Below are positions 1 to 8,100 of a DNA stretch of 22,659 nucleotides, piece by piece (the first letter of the stretch is position 1; each line of letters starts with the position of its first letter). The notes beneath the pieces are model-generated. The model did not search any database. It was given only the letters and a program-made list of their open reading frames with translations, and had not been told where the DNA came from. The DNA is from Gemmatimonadota bacterium (GTDB lineage: Bacteria; JBHIER01; G020348925), in NCBI GenBank assembly GCA_020348925.1, contig CP070758.1:4660465-4683123 (forward strand), in the 5' to 3' direction. Position numbers and translations under genes: made by a program.

Positions 1-2047
1 CATCGCCGTTCACATCCCCCCTGTCTCCCCCCCGGCAACCGGATACTCCCCCGCCACAGATACGAACATCATCCACGAACCACCCGTCATCGTTCACGGA
101 GCCGTCGGTCAGCAGCCGAAAACGGATTCTGACATCGTCCGCCAGGCCGCAATATTCCCTCAAGGAGAAGAACTCATGAATCCATTCACGGCGGTACCCG
201 TGAAAGTCCCTCGACAACACCTCCCACTCAAAGCCGCCGTCGGTCGAAATCTCCACGAAGGCCGAATCGTTGTCCGGTTCAAAGTAGGCGTAATGCCAGA
301 AATCGACGGCTGCCGACCCGTACGAGGTCAGATCAATCCCCCGGACCATGGCTGCCCAGGTATCTCCTCCGTTGGTATAATACCCGGAGGGACTGTCTGT
401 CAGAGACAAAGAGACTGAATGATAGCGGGAACCGGAGGTGCCCCAGCTGCTCCCTTCACCCCCGGGGTTCCACTGGTAGATTCTACCCTCAAAATGATCA
501 TGAAAGAGCGTCTCGGCCTGGCACAACTCGAGGCTGAACGTGGTATCATCGGAGAGGTAAAATGATTCCACGTGGGCCACATAATTGTCAGCTGTAATAA
601 TCACTCTGTAGGTGCCCTCCGACAAGGTTACATCAAAATCACCTGTGGAGAAATTCGAACAGACCGTATCCACTGTCGGACCCTCGAAGAACAGGGACGC
701 TCCCACCGGCTCCCCTGTTTGAAAGTCGGTGAGGGACCCTGCGCAATTCCATCTCGGCAAAGGCGTCAGTTCGACGTCCACCACAGTGGGACTGCTCGGA
801 TTGACCACCACATCCGAGAATCGTTTCCCTCTGTAACCGGGATGCGTCACCTCCAGCGTATAGACACCGGGCACAAGAATTCTGCGGTACCGCCCGTACA
901 TGCGATCACAGAGACGCGGAGATACGATACCACCACTTGCTTCCAGCACCCTCACTTCAGCTTCCAGCGGTTCACCACTGATCCCGTCCGTCACGCGGCC
1001 CGTGATTCCCCCGGCCATAACCCTGTCCAAAAGGTAGTACGCGCCCACCATGTTTCGGGCGCATATACCGTCGACCATTTCGCCGGGCGGCTGAATGGTG
1101 CTCCCGACCTCGATAAGAATGGGTATCGTCCCCACTTTGACGTAAAACCAATCCCGGGCGAAGGGGGCCCGCAGAGAACTGCACCAGGGAGAATATGAGA
1201 ACCTCCCGTCGTCCGTCGTGATCAACTGCGCCACTTCCTCCGCCGTATACTGGATAACGGGGAAATCCGGGGGACGCTTCTCCTCCCAGCACCAGGGATA
1301 GTAGATCACCTCTTTTGTCCCTGTTCTGGCGCTGTGATACAGAAGGGCAAACACAAATTTCTGTTCCAGGGCGAGATCACGCAGGGCCCGGTTTTCGGAC
1401 TCGGAAAAAGGGGCAGGTCCCCGATAGTTATCACTGGCCCAGCTCGTGTCGCCGCGCTCCCAATTGAAATCGTAGTTTCTGTTCGGATCAACCCCATCGA
1501 TATCCCCCCCTATCTCAGGTATGAAATCGAAAACACCGTTTCCATTGTTGTCCCGCTTCGTCTTCCGGAACGTCACATCAAGGCCATCCGTCACCACCTT
1601 ATGCCCCTCAGGATTGAGCAGTGGGACAAACCATATTTCTATATTGTTGATCCACCAGGTGACTTGAGAATTTGCTCCGTATCGATCGACCAACTCACCG
1701 ATCATATCCAGACATATCTCCAGACCGAGGGCTTCCTCGGCATGATGCACGCCATTATACAGAACAGCCGGCTCATCCTCCTCCACATCGACGTTGTCGG
1801 AAATTTTGACCGCCCAAACGATCATACTGTCCTGGGTTGACACCCCGATGCTGTCCACTCGCATAATATCCGAGTGGACGTCAGCCATGGAATCCAGCTC
1901 AGCCACCATCTCTTCGTAGGTGTGATATCGAGCATCAAGTTGAGCCTCTATATGTGTTGCGGTCAAAGACAACAGGGTGAAGACAACCGCCAGTGGACGC
2001 ATCTTCAACATTCCCATCATGGGCATTTCCCTTCCTACTCTTTTCAT
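1..2047 (-). CDS. Secreted M14 zinc carboxypeptidase with C-terminal beta domains and dockerin (3' end outside window)
   Basis: The frame is open without a stop from ATG at 2047 to the left edge (682 codons), so the gene is intact but cut by the window. A basic start and a hydrophobic stretch ending near I-E-A (about residue 35) form a signal peptide. The peptidase domain spans about residues 36-345. His101 and Glu104 (H-x-x-E) and His238 match the three zinc ligands of the M14 family, Asn189-Arg190 in D-P-N-R-N match the substrate-carboxylate-binding pair, and Glu313 in L-I-E-V-G matches the catalytic glutamate. This predicts an active metallo-carboxypeptidase removing C-terminal residues from extracellular peptides. 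Two carboxypeptidase-regulatory or PEGA-like beta domains follow (from about residues 348 and 435), then a MAM or immune-inhibitor-A-like beta sandwich (about 509-670). The last codons read G-D-V-N-G-D, the start of a dockerin. Met8 to Met13 are possible later starts. It is the last visible gene of the series. Confidence 0.92.
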   Translation of the reverse strand, partial: MKRVGREMPMMGMLKMRPLAVVFTLLSLTATHIEAQLDARYHTYEEMVAELDSMADVHSDIMRVDSIGVSTQDSMIVWAVKISDNVDVEEDEPAVLYNGVHHAEEALGLEICLDMIGELVDRYGANSQVTWWINNIEIWFVPLLNPEGHKVVTDGLDVTFRKTKRDNNGNGVFDFIPEIGGDIDGVDPNRNYDFNWERGDTSWASDNYRGPAPFSESENRALRDLALEQKFVFALLYHSARTGTKEVIYYPWCWEEKRPPDFPVIQYTAEEVAQLITTDDGRFSYSPWCSSLRAPFARDWFYVKVGTIPILIEVGSTIQPPGEMVDGICARNMVGAYYLLDRVMAGGITGRVTDGISGEPLEAEVRVLEASGGIVSPRLCDRMYGRYRRILVPGVYTLEVTHPGYRGKRFSDVVVNPSSPTVVDVELTPLPRWNCAGSLTDFQTGEPVGASLFFEGPTVDTVCSNFSTGDFDVTLSEGTYRVIITADNYVAHVESFYLSDDTTFSLELCQAETLFHDHFEGRIYQWNPGGEGSSWGTSGSRYHSVSLSLTDSPSGYYTNGGDTWAAMVRGIDLTSYGSAAVDFWHYAYFEPDNDSAFVEISTDGGFEWEVLSRDFHGYRREWIHEFFSLREYCGLADDVRIRFRLLTDGSVNDDGWFVDDVRICGGGVSGCRGGDRGDVNGD

Positions 2048-2115
2048 GCTCAGGTCCTCACGGAACACCTCAACTATGTGCGGGACGCACTGACTGCCCC
2101 TTCAGAAAGATAGTA
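2048..2115 (-). other. Short intergenic gap before the M14 gene
   Basis: These 68 bases separate the stop of the repeat-protein gene from the M14 start. They hold the ribosome binding site and a small perfect hairpin at 2078-2090 (5-base stem, 3-base loop) with no T run. I see no terminator and no convincing promoter, which fits cotranscription of the two genes. Confidence 0.5.
2056..2059 (-). promoter_or_regulatory. Ribosome binding site of the M14 gene
   Basis: On the minus strand GAGG lies 8 bases upstream of the ATG at 2047. This supports that start over the several in-frame ATGs just inside the gene, although a purine-rich stretch before the second ATG could also serve. Confidence 0.55.
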
Positions 2116-5067
2116 TCACGGGGCACACGTGCCAACACCCAAGATGACGTTCACGATTCCGAGAACGTCCAAAACGTCAATATCAGCATCGCCGTTACAA
2201 TTGGCCAGCCACAGGGCATCGCCTTCCAATGCTTGAATCCCCAAAATATGGTTCACCGTTGCCAGGACGTCCAAGACGTCGACACCCCCGTCCCCGTTGA
2301 CGTCGCCTCTCTCCCGAGAACCGAGACCGCTCAGTCGCTGGGCGTAAATATCGTGGGTATCCGCCTTCCCTTTACTGCGCATATCCTCCCATACAATGAA
2401 AGCGCCCCCTTGACCGTCCCCAACAATCTTTGGGAGCGTCTGTTTTTGAGCATACAAGCACACACACGTTCCATTATGTTCCCATTGGACGTTGCCTGAT
2501 TCATCCATCTTTTGAGCAAAGATATCCAACATGGACTCACTCGATCGATAATCCTCCCAGGCCACAAGAGCTCCGTCATCGATTCCGCCCAAAAGAACCG
2601 GGGACGATTGATCACCCTCAGCGGAGCATACATTGATGCCGTCCTCCGCCCACATTGGATCCCCGGTGCTGCTCAACCTCTGGCAGTAAATATCGTTCCC
2701 TCTCTCTATGTCGCGAAAATCATGCCAGGCGATGAAACAGTAAGAATCTTCACCAACAGCGACAGAGGGTGAAGATTGGTCGTTCTCGGCTCGACATACC
2801 GGAAGTCCGTTGAGAGAATCCTCTCCGCTCACTCTCCACAGTTTCATGCCACTGTTATTCACATTTTGGGCGTAAATATCCTTGGCCCCATGTCGCAGAT
2901 CCTCCCAGACACAAATCGCCCCTCCGCCTCCGTCGCTGACCAGCACCGGCTCGAGTTGGTTGCCGGGTGACACACACAGCGCCAATCCCCCCTCCGGCCA
3001 CTCAGAAGGGACGGTTCCCCCCCCATCAAGCCTCTGGATATACAGGTTCTTATCGTCCCACGATCCCCCTTGCCAGAGAATGATGCCACCCCCCTCACCA
3101 TCCTCCACAATGCCGTAGGCGTAATCATCATCCTCGCTTTGAGTGATCAACACGCTCTCAAGCCCCCACGCCACATCCCCCTGAGCATTCACTTTCTGGA
3201 CATATACATCGGAATCCCACCCCCCCCGAAAATCGCTCCACGCAATGAGTGCTCCACTGTTTCCGTCCGATGTGATGGAGGGATCATTTTGATCGCTTTC
3301 CGTCGGGCTGATCCGGACCGCATTCGGCCACTGAGGAATACCATCCCCATTGAGCCGCTGCGCGTATATCTGCATAATCCCATCTCTCCGATCCTCCCAG
3401 GCGATAAGCGAACCCCCACTTCCATCGCTGACGACAACAGGTGCGGTCTGGCTGCCATCTCCTGTCGTGTCGACGCCAATCCCATTGTCGCCCCAAGAAA
3501 CGAGGCCCTCACGATCGACCTTCTGGGCAAAGACATAGGTTCCCAGGGATCCTCGCCGACCATCCTCCCAGACGATGATGGCTCCATCGGTGTCACTCAT
3601 CACGTTCAGGTGGGAAGCATTGCCGCTAATACCGGCAATGACGACGAAGCCCGTTGTCTCCCATTGGACCGCCCCGGTGGGATCGAGCCGCTGGGCGTAA
3701 ATTTCGACACTGCCAGTGCGCTGATCACCCCAGAGAGCAAACACGCCCCCGGCGGCATCGTGTCGCAAGAGCGGGGAAAATTGGGAACCTGCAGCTTCGC
3801 AGATCGGCTCGCCGTCAACTGACCACTGCACGAGCCCATCGCCGTTCAGACGCTGGACATAAATATCTCCCAAAGGACTGCCTTCACTCCGTTGATCCAC
3901 CCACACAAGGCACACCTCCCCAACATCCACCCGTGTCAGCCTGACTTCAATCTGATCGCCAGCGGCTGTACAGACCGCGACACCATCACTCCCCCACAGC
4001 GTCATCCCTGTTGTATTGACCCGCTGGGCATAAATATCCCAGTCGTAGGGATTATTTCGATGGTCCTTCCAAGTACAGATTGCGCCGTCGGAGCCGTCGT
4101 TGACCAATCTCGGCTCCTCCTGATTCCCGTCGGCACCACAGAGAATGGCTCCGCCTGGAGTCCACTGCACCTGGCCGGATGCAGTGACTCGTTGAGCATA
4201 GATATCTGTGTAACTCCCATTTCGCCGATCCCTCCAGACAACGAAAACCCCATCGTTGCCGTCACCCCATAATTTTACCTGATCCTGATCTCCGGCTGAT
4301 CCGCACACGAGCAAGCCGCCATTCTCAAACTGGGCCAGACCATTGTTTGTCACTCGCTGAACATATATATCGTAATCCGTTCCCTTGCGTTTGTCCTTCC
4401 ACGTAATGAAAGCCCCACCGAACCCGTCCGCACCTATGCTCGTACCGCTCTGCTCGGCCGGCTGCGTACACACGGCCATTCCGTTTGAAGGCCAACCCGA
4501 AGCGATGCTCCCCTCCGAGGTCACCCGTATGGCATAGATATCGCCATCGACGGCATTTCTGGCATCTTTCCAGGTCACAATGGCACCACCATATCCGTCG
4601 GAAGTGATATTGACCGGTGAATAGGTGCTGATATTCTCATTCAAGATCACTCCTTCAGACGGCCAGAGCCTATTTCCCTCCGAATCAAGTCTTTGACAGT
4701 ATACTCGACACTTTGGATCGGCCACGACATCCACCCAGGCAATAACGGCACCGCCGGCACCATCGGCAATGATGACAGGATCCTCCTGACGACCCTCGGC
4801 TTCAATGACGTGAACGCCCTCGGCAGTCCACAGCGCGTTACCGTCGACATCATATTTTTGAGCATAGATATCGCGCGTTCCTGTGCGGCAATCCGACCAG
4901 GTCACATACATATAGCCAGCGGAATCACCGTCCGCACTACGGTACCATTCAATATGTTTCCCCTGTCGCAGTTGCACACCATCCTGATCCCACAGAATCT
5001 GAGCCCCTGGGGCCCTGAAGGACATAACCATCACAAAAATGATAAAACCAAAAAATCTTTTCCCCAT
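2116..5067 (-). CDS. Secreted protein of about 16 propeller-like repeats with C-terminal dockerin
   Basis: This 983-residue protein has a signal peptide (basic G-K-R, then a hydrophobic run to about residue 22). About 16 repeats of roughly 50-57 residues fill residues 24-915. The repeat consensus is D-I-Y-A-Q-R-[VL] near the start, a W or similar residue, often V-C then a G-D/N-Q turn, then D-G-x-G-G-A, and finally W-x-D-x-R. The W-D-R and D-I-Y pattern resembles TolB-like or BNR/sialidase-type beta-propeller blades, so one or two propellers are likely. This is an inference from pattern, and no enzymatic residues are recognised. A dockerin starts at about residue 921, with loops beginning D-V-N-G-D-G and N-C-N-G-D-A. 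I chose the ATG at 5067 because GGAGG sits 5 bases upstream; the in-frame GTG at 5079 overlaps that site. The role may be binding or scaffolding outside the cell. Confidence 0.85.
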   Translation of the reverse strand: MGKRFFGFIIFVMVMSFRAPGAQILWDQDGVQLRQGKHIEWYRSADGDSAGYMYVTWSDCRTGTRDIYAQKYDVDGNALWTAEGVHVIEAEGRQEDPVIIADGAGGAVIAWVDVVADPKCRVYCQRLDSEGNRLWPSEGVILNENISTYSPVNITSDGYGGAIVTWKDARNAVDGDIYAIRVTSEGSIASGWPSNGMAVCTQPAEQSGTSIGADGFGGAFITWKDKRKGTDYDIYVQRVTNNGLAQFENGGLLVCGSAGDQDQVKLWGDGNDGVFVVWRDRRNGSYTDIYAQRVTASGQVQWTPGGAILCGADGNQEEPRLVNDGSDGAICTWKDHRNNPYDWDIYAQRVNTTGMTLWGSDGVAVCTAAGDQIEVRLTRVDVGEVCLVWVDQRSEGSPLGDIYVQRLNGDGLVQWSVDGEPICEAAGSQFSPLLRHDAAGGVFALWGDQRTGSVEIYAQRLDPTGAVQWETTGFVVIAGISGNASHLNVMSDTDGAIIVWEDGRRGSLGTYVFAQKVDREGLVSWGDNGIGVDTTGDGSQTAPVVVSDGSGGSLIAWEDRRDGIMQIYAQRLNGDGIPQWPNAVRISPTESDQNDPSITSDGNSGALIAWSDFRGGWDSDVYVQKVNAQGDVAWGLESVLITQSEDDDYAYGIVEDGEGGGIILWQGGSWDDKNLYIQRLDGGGTVPSEWPEGGLALCVSPGNQLEPVLVSDGGGGAICVWEDLRHGAKDIYAQNVNNSGMKLWRVSGEDSLNGLPVCRAENDQSSPSVAVGEDSYCFIAWHDFRDIERGNDIYCQRLSSTGDPMWAEDGINVCSAEGDQSSPVLLGGIDDGALVAWEDYRSSESMLDIFAQKMDESGNVQWEHNGTCVCLYAQKQTLPKIVGDGQGGAFIVWEDMRSKGKADTHDIYAQRLSGLGSRERGDVNGDGGVDVLDVLATVNHILGIQALEGDALWLANCNGDADIDVLDVLGIVNVILGVGTCAP
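2320..5000 (-). repeat. Tandem coding repeats of the propeller-like protein (about 16 units)
   Basis: Units of about 150-170 bases each encode one D-I-Y-A-Q ... W-x-D-x-R module. On the plus strand they show as recurring 'gcgtaaatatc' and 'atcctccca' type words. They are diverged at the DNA level and conserved mainly as protein, so they are old internal duplications rather than a recent satellite. Confidence 0.8.
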
Positions 5068-5166
5068 TTCAACCTCCACTATGATATGTTACACAAAGAG
5101 CCTCACCCCGGAAGCCACAAAATTTCACGAACTCATACGGAGAGAGGTTCAATTCGAAAGGTTACC
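5068..5166 (-). other. Largest intergenic gap in the window
   Basis: These 99 bases separate the last C25-like gene from the repeat-protein gene. A strong ribosome binding site lies at its downstream end. The middle is fairly A+T-rich and could hold a promoter, but I see no convincing -35/-10 pair and no terminator hairpin. The genes either side could therefore be cotranscribed or form separate units. Confidence 0.4.
5073..5077 (-). promoter_or_regulatory. Ribosome binding site of the repeat-protein gene
   Basis: A perfect GGAGG on the minus strand is followed by 5 bases and the ATG at 5067. It decides the start in favour of that ATG over the upstream GTG at 5079. Confidence 0.75.
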
Positions 5167-8100
5167 CTAATAAGAACACGCGCCACTCCCTAAGATCACA
5201 TTAACAATCCCCACCACATCCAATATGTTCACCTGGCCGTCCCCCGTATAATCCGACGACCACAACTGGTATTCCGTCGGCCCTTCCCCACTCGCCAATA
5301 TGATATGAATCACCCAAACAACGTCCAAAATGTTCACCCTTCCAACCTCATTCACATCCCCAATCTGAGACTCAACCCCAAACCAATCCAATATTCGCCC
5401 CAACATCTCAGCGCGCATATGAGACACATTCGCCACATCATAAAACTCGATCAGCGACTCAAAGCCAACTGCAAAATATATAACCCTGTATCCACCCCTG
5501 TAACGAAGAGCCGCAGTTTCGCCGGAACCGTAATAGATGAGTATTGAGCTGGCGCCGTTGAGAGGTTCGATCACGTCCGGGCTGTCCTGATTGTCCGCGC
5601 CTAAGTCACCTGGACAGAGCGATAGCATATCGAGCTCACCGGTGATCGGATCCCCAGGCACGCTGTACAGCCATATGTCTTCACTCCGGTCGGCCAAAAA
5701 CCTTACATGCAAATAGTTCCTCAGAAAGGGTGACTCGCGAAGATCAGCCGCAATGTTTTGGCCTGTCATGAACAAACCCCCACCGTTGTCGAGAAAAGTT
5801 TTGAGCCATTCTTGATCGGATGGAGTGAGTGTAGAGTCACATTCGTTTCCCGTAAACCAGATCACTGCCTCATAATTATAAATCAAAGACGTATCCAACA
5901 TACCATCGCTCAACCTATCGTACAGATCACACCCGATACCCTCCATATCACAGGCCGCTTCGAAATATATTTCCAGAGAGTCCCCGCCATCGTCGTCAAC
6001 GAGCAGAAACGCCGACTGTCCCACGAGGACTTCGAACCGGAGAGTTGTACCGTAATAATCACCGTTTGAGAAGATGGAAAGGTGAAAGGATACATAATGA
6101 TACGGCGTTTCATTGCTCAGACGAAACACAAAAGGGTCGATCCAGTTTGTGCAGGAAGAGTCTGCCTCCACTTCAGGAAAATCCGCAGAATCACTGAGAA
6201 GTGAAAGATACTCATCTTCTGTCCTTAGCACTCCCCGTACATCGGTCGCTTGCCCACCACCAACATTCCGGAGCTGAATGCGCAGTTCCCACACCTCTCC
6301 TGCTTCGGGTCTGCCATCCCCATCACCCTCGACCTCGTTGAGAGTGCAAGTCTCATAGGTTATTATGGGTGCTACAACCTCAATGTTAAAAGCCGTCTTC
6401 GAACAGAACGATCCCCAAATTGCTGTCACAACCTCAAAAGGTATTTCGTATCCGTGCTCACAGTCTGGAGCAACAGCAACAACAAAGGGGCCTTCGCTCA
6501 CGGCCGTTTCTCTGGGAGGTAGGTCAGGAAAGGTTTGGATACTATCCTGGACACAAGCACTCGTATCGCTGCTTCTCAAAATCGCTGTCACGTCCTGAGC
6601 TGTACTCCCGCCAAGATTGAATAATCGGATGCTCAGCTCGATCACTTCGCCTATGTCGACGAGGCTATCCCCATCTCCGGTACTCAATCCAACAGAATCG
6701 TCGTCAAGAATCACTTCGCACAGATTGGTATGAGGATTCGAGGGGAATTCTGTGTTGGTTGTGAACTTTATCGCCGAGTGATCTGATAACTCTTGGGCCC
6801 CAGGAACGTATTGTCCGGCATAGGTGTACTCCAGACCGCCCTTCTTGTCCGGAGACTCAATCCCCACAGTGGCAAAATTCCCCGCATAATCACTGTTGCT
6901 CACCGCCCGATACTGAAACACGATCTCTCCATCCCCCGTTGGTGTCGGATAATACTCGGGATCATAGAGTACGACCTGAAATGTCTCTTCTGCATCATCA
7001 TAATCGTTGTAAATCCTGCTCCACTCCACAACAAATCTATGTTCCTGCTCATCATTGAAATATACGACACAACCATTCCCCATGTAGAGATCGTCCCAGA
7101 ATGGGGCCACGAGGCACGGCGGGTTGAGAACCGCCGGAATGGACCAATTCCTGAAATTTGTCATCCACGTTGCCCCAAAAGAAAGCCATCCATTCGAACA
7201 GACGGATACTTCATCGTAAGTATTCCCATAATAACGAAAGGCGAACGGCAAGGGCAATACTTCGGTATCCCCCTGAGGATAATTCTCCCCGGTATAATAC
7301 CCAGGCTCAATGTCATCGATGAGATTTAAAACAGCCCCAGCCCCCCCGTGGAGTGGATCGATTTCAATCCACTCATAATTGGGTCTGTCATAATAGCGCC
7401 AGTCGAAACTATCGTAAGCGAAATATCCGTAGGAATCGGGGCCGGAAGGATCGGATGGGGTGGCAAGCCCAACTGTTACCGGTAACATTACTACGTCCCT
7501 CATCTCAGAATTGCTCTCCACATACAGGGTGAAGTGCACTTGATGTCCGGGGAACATACTCTCATGGGCTGAGATGATGAAAGGATTTTCCGAATTATCA
7601 CCCTGGCTTTCCATCATGATGGTTCCAAAGTCCGCTCTCGAATCGATGAGAACGATATTTGGATCGGAAGTCCTGAGTGTTGCTCGAACGTTTTTACCGA
7701 CCTTTTTCCCCTCATTGGTTATCGTTACTACAAGGCTACCCGTTTCACCGGGATCGAGGCGGTTGGGAAGCAGTGTCTGGCTTGAATCTTCTATATGAAA
7801 AGAGTGCAGGGAGAAGTCAGGAGCCTCCACCGAGATATCCAAAAAGTCTTCCCAAAGAGTTCCACTCCCATCGACAATTTCTATGGTGCACGTTACTACA
7901 TGTCCATCCGGGCAATCCGGGGTAATCGAAATGACGTACTCTTCTTGACCCGCAACATCACTTCCAGGTGGAATATCCCCAAAATTCGCTATGCTTTGAT
8001 GCACAGCCCCGTATGAATCATCAACCGCTATCTCAGCAGAGACGGAGAAAGCCGTCCGGCTTACACCCGCATTCCTCAAAGAAAGTATCAATTCCATCGT

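Noticed and set aside
572-1198. Plus-strand reading frame of about 208 codons
   Set aside because: It lies antisense to the continuous M14 frame and its translation is low-complexity His/Arg/Pro-rich with no domain. The same holds for other long plus-strand frames (1334-1840, 3070-3822, 20935-21645).
1-2047. Possible broken or frameshifted gene on the left
   Set aside because: Codon-by-codon reading from 2047 to the edge gives one open frame with all M14 catalytic residues in order. It only lacks a stop because the window ends.
2078-2090. Hairpin as a terminator
   Set aside because: The stem is only 5 bases and no T run follows on the coding strand.
2320-5000. CRISPR-like or satellite repeat
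   Set aside because: The repeated words are spaced by about 150-170 bases, diverged, and in frame with a protein repeat. There are no identical repeats with unique spacers.
5068-5079. GTG start at 5079 for the repeat-protein gene
   Set aside because: It would overlap the GGAGG that serves the ATG at 5067, and the added residues come before the signal peptide.
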